Assembly (NCBI RefSeq): GCF_020179835.1 | Contig: NZ_JAIUDA010000015.1 | Location: forward strand, 1-64,000 | Direction of reading: 5' to 3' | DNA from: Pantoea sp. alder81 | Lineage (GTDB): Bacteria; Pseudomonadota; Gammaproteobacteria; Enterobacterales; Enterobacteriaceae | DNA: 64,000 nucleotides | Part shown: positions 25,520 to 33,706 of the stretch, piece by piece | Numbering within the stretch: the stretch's first letter is position 1 | Layout of the letters: each line of letters begins with the position of its first letter | Notes under the pieces: generated by a model | Databases searched by the model: none | Seen by the model: only the letters and a program-made list of their open reading frames with translations | Told to the model about the DNA's origin: nothing | Translations under genes and position numbers: made by a program

Positions 25520-25577
25520 AAATTCAGCATGCAGTTATCCCTCCCCAATAAGGGATAAGAGATAACGTTGTTACCTA

Positions 25578-26513
25578 TTAAGCGCGGGAGCGTTTACGCG
25601 TTAAATCTGCCTGTTCCCGTTCTGTAATCGTTTCAATGCGCGGCTGCGTTTTTTCCGGATGCAGCGCACTGGCCAGCGCCATGGCTATACTTTGAGCCAG
25701 GCAAACCGGCGCGGCCAGTGAACGTGAGAAGCTGTACTCTTCTTCCGGCACCGTGAATAAAACCCGCGCGTTTTTCGCCAGCGGCGACAGCGTACTGTCG
25801 GTAATGGCGATAATCGGCAGACCTCTGGCGTGCACCTCATCCGCTATCGCGATAACTTCTTTCGCGTAATGACGGAAGGCGATGGCCATCAGCACGTCAT
25901 TGTCGCGCATGTTTTTTGCCATCTGCGGCGCCAGTCCGCCTGCGGCATCGAGCAGAACCACTCTGCGATTCAGCATTGTGAACAGATAGCGCAGCAACAT
26001 CGCTATCGGTTCTGAACGCAGCTGACCAATCAAATAAATGGTGTCAGCGTCCTTCAGCAGGCTGGCGGCATGATCGAGGTCATCCTCCGTCACGTTCTGC
26101 AGCAACTCCTGCAGTGTTGCGATATCACGGATCACCAGGCTTTGCAGGAAACCGGCACTGCCTTTTTGTTCATTCTTCTGTAAATCAGCTTCCAGCGCAT
26201 TGATACGCTCGTTGTAGCCCGGTGCAGCGGTGGCCAGACGTGACTGAAACACGCTCTGCATTTGCTTAAAGCCGCTGTAGCCAAAAACCTGGGCAAAGCG
26301 CACCAGCACGGAAGGGTGCAAACCACATTTTGCGGCTACCGCATTGATCGACTCGAGCGCGACGGTGTTCGGGTTTTGCGTGATGTAACGCGCCGCCTGC
26401 TTATGTCGTTCAGATAACTTCGCATATCGTTCCGAAATATCGTTAACGACTTGCTCATAGGACTCGTGCGGCAAGGGAGGGGCAGCCGACTTAATTTTGC
26501 TTACTTTCGTCAT
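25578..26513 (-). CDS. iolR: MurR/RpiR family regulator of the inositol island (IolR-like)
   Basis: This is a 311-residue RpiR-type regulator with an N-terminal HTH_6 domain (about residues 20-95, with KQAARYITQNPNTVALESINAVAAKCGLHPSVLVRFAQ) and a C-terminal SIS sugar-isomerase-like domain (about 130-275) that senses a phosphorylated or keto-inositol ligand. The start is ATG 26513, preceded by AGAGG; a GTG three codons earlier is too close to the ribosome binding site. It sits between the two divergent arms of the inositol island, in the same position as IolR in enteric inositol clusters. Three copies of one palindrome flank it. Confidence 0.87.
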   Translation of the reverse strand: MTKVSKIKSAAPPLPHESYEQVVNDISERYAKLSERHKQAARYITQNPNTVALESINAVAAKCGLHPSVLVRFAQVFGYSGFKQMQSVFQSRLATAAPGYNERINALEADLQKNEQKGSAGFLQSLVIRDIATLQELLQNVTEDDLDHAASLLKDADTIYLIGQLRSEPIAMLLRYLFTMLNRRVVLLDAAGGLAPQMAKNMRDNDVLMAIAFRHYAKEVIAIADEVHARGLPIIAITDSTLSPLAKNARVLFTVPEEEYSFSRSLAAPVCLAQSIAMALASALHPEKTQPRIETITEREQADLTRKRSRA

Positions 26514-26562
26514 GTTCGGCACACCTCTGAAGCATTGCCTTTCTCAATTTCAACTGTCTTTC

Positions 26563-26576
26563 GCAATAAAAATTGC
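26563..26576. promoter_or_regulatory. Putative RpiR/IolR operator, copy 2 (regulator promoter)
   Basis: GCAATAAAAATTGC lies 49 bases before the regulator start. With the adjacent AATA it gives an 18-bp match (26563-26580), in opposite orientation, to the copy at 26778-26795. It fits negative autoregulation. Confidence 0.65.
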
Positions 26577-26940
26577 AATAAGAACTTCCATGCAATTAGT
26601 TCTAACCCATTCGCTGCAGCGATGGAAAATATCTTCGTGATTTTTGTGATAGCACTCTAAGAATTCATTTTAAATTTCATGTCCTCCACTGCTGCAAGAT
26701 ATTCGTCATCATTTTAAATCGTTGAATATTATCAAAATAAAATCACATTTTTGGCGATTCAATCCACGACGCACCCATATTGCAATTTTTATTGCTGTGA
26801 TCCTACTATTGCAATCATCAGTGCTTGCATGAGCCTCTTGCTCAGTAACAGCAAAGAGTTTCATCAGCCATCGCCCGCTCATTCAGGCCAATGCGGCGAA
26901 CTCGCCGGGCCCGATTTAGATGCCAAAGGAGTAGTTAACC
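26577..26940. other. Divergent promoter region of the inositol island
   Basis: No gene is seen in the gap between the regulator and the aldehyde dehydrogenase. It is AT-rich in the middle, with two facing copies of the 18-bp operator at its ends and a partial copy (TATTGCAATCATC) near 26808. This layout suggests looping between operators for coordinated repression of both arms. Confidence 0.55.
26782..26795. promoter_or_regulatory. Putative RpiR/IolR operator, copy 3 (aldehyde dehydrogenase promoter)
   Basis: GCAATTTTTATTGC is the exact reverse complement of copy 2, about 146 bases before the aldehyde dehydrogenase start. It would control the long plus-strand operon. Confidence 0.65.
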
Positions 26941-28374
26941 ATGTACGACAATTTTGGACAGTTTATTGATGGCAAATGGTGCCACGGTAACGGCAAGGAA
27001 CCGATTCGGGTGACTGATCCGGGTAATGGGCAGCTGCTGGGAACGATTCCCGCGGCCTCGACTGAGGATACCTTAACGGCTTTGGCCTGTGCTGAACGTT
27101 CATTTGACGGCTGGAAAAATACCCAGGCCTGGCTGCGCGCAGACTTATTACAGGCTGTTGCACGTGAAATGGTGGCGGCCACTGCTGACGCCGCGATCAC
27201 CATCTCTAAAGAGAGCGGTAAGCCGGTGGCTCAGGCTAAGCGTGAGTGGGAATTGTCCATCGATCAGTTCGTCTGGCATGCCGAAGAGGCGCGCCGTATT
27301 TATGGTCGTGTCGTTGAGAGCCGCGTACCGGGTGGTCGTTGTGAAGTGACCCATGAAGCCGTGGGTGTGGTTGCCGCTTTTACCGCATGGAATTTCCCGG
27401 TGGTGCTGGTGGCACGCAAACTGGCCCCCGCGCTGGCAGCAGGCTGCACCGTGGTGCTGCGCCCTTCTAATGAAGTGCCGGGTTCCGCCATGCTGATCTT
27501 TGAGTGTCTGCGTAAAGCCGGCATTCCTGCCGGGGTGGCCAATCTGGTGGTGGGGCCGACAGCAGATACCTATGAGCCGTTAATCTCCTCGCCGGTGGTG
27601 AAAAAAGTCTCTCTTACCGGTTCAACCCAGCTTGGCCAGCAGATGATCCGCGACTCAGCCGCGACCATCAAACGCCTGAGCATGGAGCTGGGCGGTAATG
27701 CGCCGGTGATTGTGTTTGACGATGCCGATCTCGAAAAAGCGCTGGATCTCTCCGTGGCGACGAAATTCGCCAACTGCGGACAAGTTTGTGTCACCGCTGA
27801 TCGTTTCTATGTCCACGAAAGCCTGTATGAGGCCTTTGTTGAAGGGTTTGCCAGCCGCACCAGCAAAATCAAAGTGGGCTACGGCCAGGAAGAAGGCACC
27901 GGCATGGGGCCGCTGATCAATACCCGTCGCCTGCAGGCGATTGAGGCCATCGTTGCGGATGCACGTGATAAAGGGGCAAAAGTGGTCACGGGCGGCCATC
28001 GCCTTGATATCAATGGCGGTTACTTCTATGCCCCCACCGTGCTGGCCAACGTACCAGACGATGCACTGGCGATTGCCGAAGAGAACTTTGGCCCTATTGC
28101 CGCTATCACTTCGTTTACTGACCACGAAGATTTGTGGGCACGTGTTAACAACTCTGCCTATGCGTTATCCGCTTACGCCTTTACCCGCGATCCGGCGCGT
28201 ATTCGCGAAGCCGTGGCAAAACTCGAATCCGGCATGGTGGGCATTAACAGTTATGCGCTGGCAGCGGCAGAAGTGCCGTTCGGCGGCATCAAAGCCAGCG
28301 GAATGGGACGTGAAGGCGGTAGCGAAGGCATTCACGACTATATGAACGTCAAATTAGCCCAGATCGTTGTGTAA
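26941..28374 (+). CDS. NAD(P)-dependent aldehyde dehydrogenase (inositol island)
   Basis: This is a 477-residue aldehyde dehydrogenase of the succinate-semialdehyde/glycolaldehyde type. Catalytic residues are present: Asn151 (AWNFP), Glu249 (MELGG) and Cys283 (NCGQVC). The usual cofactor-binding Lys of the KPS/KPA motif is Arg174 here (VVLRPSNEVPG), an uncommon change that could alter cofactor preference. It is not the CoA-dependent IolA (methylmalonate-semialdehyde dehydrogenase). It leads an operon with aldolase and 2-hydroxyacid dehydrogenase genes ten bases or less apart, behind an RpiR-type operator. A plausible substrate is 5-deoxyglucuronate or an aldehyde from aldol cleavage. Confidence 0.9.
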   Translation: MYDNFGQFIDGKWCHGNGKEPIRVTDPGNGQLLGTIPAASTEDTLTALACAERSFDGWKNTQAWLRADLLQAVAREMVAATADAAITISKESGKPVAQAKREWELSIDQFVWHAEEARRIYGRVVESRVPGGRCEVTHEAVGVVAAFTAWNFPVVLVARKLAPALAAGCTVVLRPSNEVPGSAMLIFECLRKAGIPAGVANLVVGPTADTYEPLISSPVVKKVSLTGSTQLGQQMIRDSAATIKRLSMELGGNAPVIVFDDADLEKALDLSVATKFANCGQVCVTADRFYVHESLYEAFVEGFASRTSKIKVGYGQEEGTGMGPLINTRRLQAIEAIVADARDKGAKVVTGGHRLDINGGYFYAPTVLANVPDDALAIAEENFGPIAAITSFTDHEDLWARVNNSAYALSAYAFTRDPARIREAVAKLESGMVGINSYALAAAEVPFGGIKASGMGREGGSEGIHDYMNVKLAQIVV

Positions 28375-28383
28375 GGAGCAGGG

Positions 28384-29202
28384 ATGAAACTCAATAACAT
28401 TAAAGCGCGCTGGAATGACAATAAAACCGTGTTGAACGGCTGGTTGAGCATCGGTAATACCTTCAGCGCCGAGATTATGGCTCAGCAGGGTTATGACTCA
28501 CTGACTATTGATTTGCAACACGGTTTTGTTGGCTATGACGAAGCCAAAACCATGCTGCAGGCCATGCGCGCCAGCGGTGTCGCGCCGATGGTTCGTGTGC
28601 CATGGCTAGAGCCGGGCATCATCATGAAAGCACTGGATGCGGGCGCCTGGGGCGTGATCTGTCCGATGGTAAATACCGCTGAACAGGCACAGCAGTTGGT
28701 TTCGTTTGTGCGCTATCCCCCGTCCGGCAGCCGCAGTTTTGGCCCGACGCGTGTCTCCATCTCGGAGGGCGCAGATTACGGCCAGTATGCTGACGATCAC
28801 GTGGTGTGCTTTGCCATGATCGAAACGGCAGAAGCCTTCGACAATCTTGAAGCTATCGTGTCGACGCCGGGTCTGGACGGCGTTTACATTGGCCCGGCGG
28901 ATCTGACCCTCGGTTTGACCGGACGAAAATACCGTACCGGATTTGATCGTGACGAGCCGGAAATCGTCGATGCCATCAAACACATTGTTGATGTCGCACA
29001 TCGGGCAGGCAAAAAAGCGGGACTGCACAACGGTTCAGCCGCGTATGCCGCTAAGGCAGCGGAGTGGGGCTTTGATCTGGTAACCGTGTCCAACGATGTT
29101 CAGCTATTGCGCTCAGCGGCGACCGCCAGCATCCAGCAGTTCAGAGAGCTGAATGAAGGCCAATCAGTAGACAAGCGTTCCACGCAGACAGGGGGATACT
29201 GA
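28384..29202 (+). CDS. HpcH/HpaI family aldolase
   Basis: This is a 272-residue class II metal-dependent aldolase of the HpcH/HpaI/GarL/RhmA family, which cleaves 2-keto-4-hydroxy acids into pyruvate-type products and an aldehyde. Recognisable blocks are NGWLSIGNTFSAEIMAQQGYDSLTIDLQHG, a PMVRVPW strand, the metal-binding Glu in MIETAEA, and the Asp in IGPADLTLGLTG. Known members of this family act on unphosphorylated keto acids and some accept hydroxypyruvate. It lies between the aldehyde dehydrogenase and 2-hydroxyacid dehydrogenase genes with tight spacing. It is not the DhnA/fructose-bisphosphate-type IolJ used in the standard inositol pathway. Confidence 0.9.
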   Translation: MKLNNIKARWNDNKTVLNGWLSIGNTFSAEIMAQQGYDSLTIDLQHGFVGYDEAKTMLQAMRASGVAPMVRVPWLEPGIIMKALDAGAWGVICPMVNTAEQAQQLVSFVRYPPSGSRSFGPTRVSISEGADYGQYADDHVVCFAMIETAEAFDNLEAIVSTPGLDGVYIGPADLTLGLTGRKYRTGFDRDEPEIVDAIKHIVDVAHRAGKKAGLHNGSAAYAAKAAEWGFDLVTVSNDVQLLRSAATASIQQFRELNEGQSVDKRSTQTGGY

Positions 29203-29203
29203 T

Positions 29204-30196
29204 ATGCCACATGTACTGGTCGCGGGAAAAATTCATCAAGCCGGGCTGGCCGTATTACGCCAGGCAGAAGGTATCACTCTGACTCAGGTACAAGAGGTCA
29301 GCGTGGAGAGTTATGCCCCTTATCTGGCGGATGCGGATGCGTTGCTGATTCGCACTCAGCCACTGACGGCAAAGGAAATTGCGGCTGCCCCCAACCTCAA
29401 AGTCGTCTCGCGTCATGGTGTGGGTTATGACTCCGTGGATGTTGAAGCCCTGACAGAACGTAACATCCCTCTGACGATTGTGGGTGACGTGAATTCGCTG
29501 TCGGTTGCTGAGCATACGCTATCGATGCTGCTGGCTCTGGCAAAACGCATTACCTATTTCGACAGTGGCATTCGTGCAGGGGAATGGAACCGTCGCAACA
29601 GCTTCTCAGCGGTTGAGATTGCGCACCGCACGCTGTTTATCCTGGGATTTGGGCGTATTGGCCGGGAAGTGGCACGACTGGCACAGAGCTTCCGCATGAA
29701 CGTGGTGGCGTACGATCCCTATCTCCCGGATGAGGTTTTCCAGCAGCAGAATGTTCGTCGCGTGACCGATATCCAGGCGGGTTTGCAACACGCTGATGCG
29801 GTCACCGTGCATTTACCGCTCAGCGGTGAAAAGCCGCTGATTGGACGCGAAGAGCTGGCGTTGATGAAGCCCGGCGCCATGCTGATCAATACCGCACGGG
29901 GTGGGATCGTCGATGAAAATGCGCTGGCTGAGTCACTCTCACAAAATCACCTCGGTGGCGCCGGACTCGATGTGTTGAAAGCCGAACCGGCGGACCTGAA
30001 CGCGGCCCTGCTGCAGCACAGCGATCGCCTGATCCTCACGCCGCACACGGCCGGTCTTACGGAGGAAGCGGCGATGCGTATGTCAGTGTCCGCAGCGGAA
30101 AACATCGTCAACTTCTTTAACGGCAGTCTGGATACAAAACTGGTGGTTAATCAGCAGGTGCTCGCCCTGCATGACCTGATGAACCAATTACCTTAA
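29204..30196 (+). CDS. D-isomer-specific 2-hydroxyacid dehydrogenase
   Basis: This is a 330-residue dehydrogenase of the phosphoglycerate/hydroxypyruvate reductase family. It has a catalytic domain, then the nucleotide-binding domain with GFGRIGREVA (about 148-157), and the catalytic Arg/Glu/His set around NTARGGIVDENAL and LTPHTAGLTEE. The start follows the aldolase stop by one base with GGGGG upstream. Possible jobs are oxidising the 2-hydroxyl of an aldarate or reducing hydroxypyruvate or tartronate semialdehyde released by the aldolase. 3-Phosphoglycerate dehydrogenase is unlikely because the regulatory ACT domain is missing. Confidence 0.9.
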   Translation: MPHVLVAGKIHQAGLAVLRQAEGITLTQVQEVSVESYAPYLADADALLIRTQPLTAKEIAAAPNLKVVSRHGVGYDSVDVEALTERNIPLTIVGDVNSLSVAEHTLSMLLALAKRITYFDSGIRAGEWNRRNSFSAVEIAHRTLFILGFGRIGREVARLAQSFRMNVVAYDPYLPDEVFQQQNVRRVTDIQAGLQHADAVTVHLPLSGEKPLIGREELALMKPGAMLINTARGGIVDENALAESLSQNHLGGAGLDVLKAEPADLNAALLQHSDRLILTPHTAGLTEEAAMRMSVSAAENIVNFFNGSLDTKLVVNQQVLALHDLMNQLP

Positions 30197-30229
30197 CAAC
30201 AATAAATTACCTCTCTACTGGAGTATGTC

Positions 30230-31225
30230 ATGGTCAGAATCGCCATTCTCGGTGCCGGCCGTATCGGACAAGTGCATGCCGCTAACGTCGCGCGCCACAA
30301 AGACGCTACGCTGGTTGCTATTGCCGATCCCTTTATTAGCAACGCGCAGTCACTGGCTGCCACCTGGGGCGGCATCGCCATCGCCGATCCGCTTGAGGCC
30401 ATCAGCAATCCTGACATTGATGCTGTGATCATTGGCACGCCGACGAACACCCACGTCGAACTGATGCTGGCCGCCGCCAAAGCGGGTAAAGCGGTGCTGT
30501 GTGAGAAGCCCGTTGATTTGGATATCCGCAAAGCGGTTGCAGCGGAAGAGGCCTTAGGAGAACAGCGTAAAAAAGTCATGCTGGGCTTCAACCGCCGCTT
30601 TGATCCGGGTTTCACTGAAATCAAACAGCGCATTCAGCGAGGCGATATCGGCGATCTCCATCAGGTGATGATCTGCAGCCGCGATCCGGGTCTGGCGCCG
30701 TTAGGGTATCTGCAAACCTCCGGCGGCATCTTCCGCGACATGGTGATCCATGACTTCGACCTCGCTCGCTGGATTTTGGGAGAGGAACCCACCGAGATTT
30801 TCGCCGTCGGCAGCCGCCTGTTTGAACCCTCGCTGGAGGCGCTCGGTGACTACGACACGGTGATGGTGCAGATGCGTACCGCGTCGGGCAAACAGTGTCA
30901 AATCAACTGCAGCCGTCAGGCGGTATATGGCTATGACCAGCGTATGGAAGTGTTTGGTTCAGCGGGCATGTTGTTGAATGACAATTTACGCGAAACCACC
31001 GTGCGCCATTACAGCGCTGAACAAACAGAGACGCGCGGGCCGCTGCTGAATTTCTTTATGCAGCGTTACACCGATGCCTATCGTCTCGAAATGGAGGCGT
31101 TTATCAGTGCGATCAAAGACGGCACTGACTTGCCCACCACTGTGTTTGACGGTTGCCAGGCGTTACGACTGGCAGACGCGGCGCAGTTGTCGGCGGATAC
31201 GCATGCGGTAGTGAAGCTCAACTAA
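30230..31225 (+). CDS. iolG: myo-Inositol 2-dehydrogenase (IolG)
   Basis: This is a 331-residue NAD-dependent inositol dehydrogenase of the Gfo/Idh/MocA family, oxidising myo-inositol to scyllo-inosose. The Rossmann motif is GAGRIG (8-13) and the active site has Lys93 (CEKP), Asp170 and His174 (RDMVIHDFD), equivalent to Lys97, Asp172 and His176 of Bacillus IolG. GFNRRFDPGF is also typical. CTGGAG precedes the start. Its product feeds IolE on the opposite arm. It is the clearest indicator that the island handles an inositol. Confidence 0.92.
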   Translation: MVRIAILGAGRIGQVHAANVARHKDATLVAIADPFISNAQSLAATWGGIAIADPLEAISNPDIDAVIIGTPTNTHVELMLAAAKAGKAVLCEKPVDLDIRKAVAAEEALGEQRKKVMLGFNRRFDPGFTEIKQRIQRGDIGDLHQVMICSRDPGLAPLGYLQTSGGIFRDMVIHDFDLARWILGEEPTEIFAVGSRLFEPSLEALGDYDTVMVQMRTASGKQCQINCSRQAVYGYDQRMEVFGSAGMLLNDNLRETTVRHYSAEQTETRGPLLNFFMQRYTDAYRLEMEAFISAIKDGTDLPTTVFDGCQALRLADAAQLSADTHAVVKLN

Positions 31226-31235
31226 GGAGAAGACG

Positions 31236-32351
31236 ATGCGTAAGCTTGGAGTGGGATTAATCGGTACCGGTTTTATGGGCAAATCACACGCGATGGCGTG
31301 GCGTGCTGCCGCGTCATTCTCAGGTGAGGTGCAGCCGGTATTGATCAGCGTGGCGGATATCGATGGTGCTGCGGCTGAAAAGGCTGCAGCGCAATACGGA
31401 TTCCAGCGCTGGACCACAAACTGGCAGGACCTGATTGATGATCCCGAGATAGATGTTATCTCCATCACTTCGCCCAACCGATTCCACGCTGAACAATCTC
31501 TTGCAGCGATTGCGGCGGGTAAGCACGTGCACTGTGAAAAACCTTTGGCGCCAAACAGTGCCATCGCCGAAGAGATGTATCGCGCCGCAGAAAAAGCAGG
31601 CGTGGTCACGCAGGTGGGGTTCAATTACATCAAAAACCCGTTACTCAAACACGCCAAAGAACTGATTGCGGCGGGTGAGTTGGGCGACATTACCGGCTTC
31701 CGTGGCATTCACGCCGAGGATTTCATGACCAGCCCTCAGGTGCCGTGGTCGTGGCGGCTTGATCCCACCGGTGGTGCAGGTGCGGTAGCCGACCTGGGCA
31801 GCCATATTCTGGGCATGGCGCGCTTTCTGTTAGGGCCGATTACCGAACTGTTTGCCGATCTGGACACAGTGGTAAAAGCCCGTCCGGAACAGGCGGGTTC
31901 CACCGTCCTGAAGCCGGTTGAAGTGGATGATATCGCTCGTCTCACCGTGAAGTTTGCGCGTGGCTGTGCCGGGCATATCGAAGCGAACTGGGTCGCATCC
32001 GGTCATAAGATGCAGCTGGGTTTTGAAATCACCGGGACGCGTGGCTCGCTGATTTTTAATCAGGAGCGTTTTAACGAACTGCAGTTATTCCAGTTCAGCG
32101 AACGTGAAGGCAGCAATGGGTTCCGCACTATTGTTGCGGGTCCTGAACACGCGCCTTATGGGCTGTTCTGCCCGGCGCCCGGCCATCAGATTGGTTTTAA
32201 CGATCTTAAAACCATAGAGATGCTGGAGTTTATCCAGTCAATTGAACGCGGTCAGGCGGTTGGGCCAGATTTTAAAGAAGCTTACGAGATCCAGAAGCTG
32301 GTGGACGCCTCGCTGGTGTCCTCAAAAGAGCGCAGTTGGGTCTCACTGTAA
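31236..32351 (+). CDS. Gfo/Idh/MocA family oxidoreductase
   Basis: This is a 371-residue NAD(P)-dependent oxidoreductase with an N-terminal GLIGTGFMGKSHA Rossmann motif, HCEKPLAP with the catalytic lysine, and a C-terminal domain with WRLDPTGGAGAVADLGSHILGMARFLLG carrying the conserved Asp and His. It differs from IolG and resembles the group that oxidises or reduces other inositols (scyllo-, chiro-inositol) or sugar derivatives. It begins ten bases after iolG with AAGGAG as ribosome binding site and ends the promoter-proximal operon. It could supply a second entry stereoisomer or convert a methylated or amino-inositol. Confidence 0.88.
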   Translation: MRKLGVGLIGTGFMGKSHAMAWRAAASFSGEVQPVLISVADIDGAAAEKAAAQYGFQRWTTNWQDLIDDPEIDVISITSPNRFHAEQSLAAIAAGKHVHCEKPLAPNSAIAEEMYRAAEKAGVVTQVGFNYIKNPLLKHAKELIAAGELGDITGFRGIHAEDFMTSPQVPWSWRLDPTGGAGAVADLGSHILGMARFLLGPITELFADLDTVVKARPEQAGSTVLKPVEVDDIARLTVKFARGCAGHIEANWVASGHKMQLGFEITGTRGSLIFNQERFNELQLFQFSEREGSNGFRTIVAGPEHAPYGLFCPAPGHQIGFNDLKTIEMLEFIQSIERGQAVGPDFKEAYEIQKLVDASLVSSKERSWVSL

Positions 32352-32710
32352 TCACGTAGAGGTGAGAAGGCAGGACGCCCCTGCGAGGCTGGATGCCTCA
32401 ACTATTCATAGCTCAGTTGAAAGAAAGTTGCTCTGCCTGAAATAATTCAGAACGCTCATCTTTCAATTGTTCTTAATTTAATATTAGAAAGTGCCCGAAT
32501 ATTGAGTGTTGTCTTTCCATTATGCTGGTTTTGGTAATGGGAAAGCCATGCAATAAATCATTATCGTTTGTGCCGTATCTATTGAAGGCTATCGAAATAG
32601 ACAGGGACGATAATCATTAGCAGTAGAAGTCAACCCTACGTAATAGCAGTAATAATAAAATCATCATATCAGCATCAAGCTGACGTTAACGACTATTGTG
32701 GAAGGCCAAT
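32352..32710. other. Promoter region of the binding-protein operon
   Basis: No gene is seen. The AT-rich stretch contains an inverted repeat ATTATCGT (32560-32567) and ACGATAAT (32607-32614) separated by 39 bases, which may be an operator pair for the solute-binding-protein gene. The RpiR-type palindrome is not found here, so this transcript may answer to another regulator. Confidence 0.45.
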
Positions 32711-33637
32711 ATGAAAAAGATCATCTTACTCTGTCTTACGCTCCTCTCTATCAGTCCGTCGGTATTCGCTATTCAGGTCGGTGTCAGTATTGCCCAAATG
32801 GATGATGTATTTCTCTCGCGTCTGAGGGGATATATTATTGAACACGCTAAGCAATATCCCGATATGAAAGTCCAGTTTGAAGATGGACAGGGCGCGGTTG
32901 ATAAACAATTAAGCCAGGTGCAAAGTTTTATTAGTGCCAAAGTGGATGTCATTATTGTTAACCCGGTGGATACGCAGGGCACAAAAAATATGTCTGAAGC
33001 GGCACGCAAGGCCAATATTCCGATTATTTATCTCAACCGTATGCCAGCTGATTCAAAAATGGGTAACGGAGTGAGTTATATCGGCAGCGATGAAGTGGAA
33101 GCGGGTCGCCTGCAAATGGGCTATCTCGCGGAAATGGTCAAAGATCGCAAAGACGTCAACGTCGCCATTATGAAAGGGCTGCTGAGTAACGATGCTACTC
33201 GTTTCAGAACCCAGGGCGCGAAAGAGGTGATCGCCAAGCATCCAAATATGCACGTGGTGCTGGAAGACACCGCTAAATGGATGCGTGAAGACGGTATGAA
33301 CCTGATGAATAACTGGATCCTCACCGGGCAGAAAATTGACATTCTCTCCGCGAACGCCGACGAAATGGCGATCGGCGCTGCGATGGCCATCAAGAGCAAC
33401 GGTCTGAATATCGGCAAAGATATTCTGGTCGGCGGGACGGACGGAGGTCCAAACGGTCTGCAGGCCATTAAAAGCGGCATGCTAACGGTGACGGTGTTCC
33501 AGGATGCAAAAACGCAGGCATTTGGTGCTGTCGATATGGCGGAGAAAGCCGCTAAAGGCGAAAAACTGCAGGACATTAACTTCATCCCGTTCCAGTTGGT
33601 CACGCCACAGAATTACCAAAAGTTTGTGACGAACTAA
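32711..33637 (+). CDS. Inositol/rhizopine-type ABC transporter substrate-binding protein (MocB/IbpA-like)
   Basis: This is a 308-residue periplasmic binding protein of the RbsB class (peripla_BP_4). A Sec signal peptide (MKKIILLCLTLL, cleavage near VFA at about residue 21) leads to VGVSIAQMDDVF, VDVIIVNPVDTQGT, YLNRMPADSK and GGTDGGPNGLQAIKSGMLTVTVFQDA. These resemble rhizopine-binding MocB and inositol-binding IbpA proteins. Its ATPase and permease genes are absent from the window, so it must use a transporter encoded elsewhere or act as a sensor component. ATG 32711 has GGAAGG upstream. A strong terminator follows, separating it from the next gene. Confidence 0.85.
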   Translation: MKKIILLCLTLLSISPSVFAIQVGVSIAQMDDVFLSRLRGYIIEHAKQYPDMKVQFEDGQGAVDKQLSQVQSFISAKVDVIIVNPVDTQGTKNMSEAARKANIPIIYLNRMPADSKMGNGVSYIGSDEVEAGRLQMGYLAEMVKDRKDVNVAIMKGLLSNDATRFRTQGAKEVIAKHPNMHVVLEDTAKWMREDGMNLMNNWILTGQKIDILSANADEMAIGAAMAIKSNGLNIGKDILVGGTDGGPNGLQAIKSGMLTVTVFQDAKTQAFGAVDMAEKAAKGEKLQDINFIPFQLVTPQNYQKFVTN

Positions 33638-33661
33638 GCACGATTTCTTTCTGTGTCATTG

Positions 33662-33690
33662 GCACCTGTGCAGTCGCAGGTGCATTTTTT
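33662..33690 (+). terminator. Rho-independent terminator after the binding-protein gene
   Basis: GCACCTG (33662-33668) and CAGGTGC (33677-33683) form a 7-bp stem with an 8-base loop, followed by ATTTTTTTT. It lies between the binding-protein gene and the isomerase gene only 16 bases further on. It therefore probably works as a partial terminator that makes the binding protein more abundant than the enzymes. Confidence 0.85.
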
Positions 33691-33706
33691 TCAATCGGGA
33701 GTGGAT

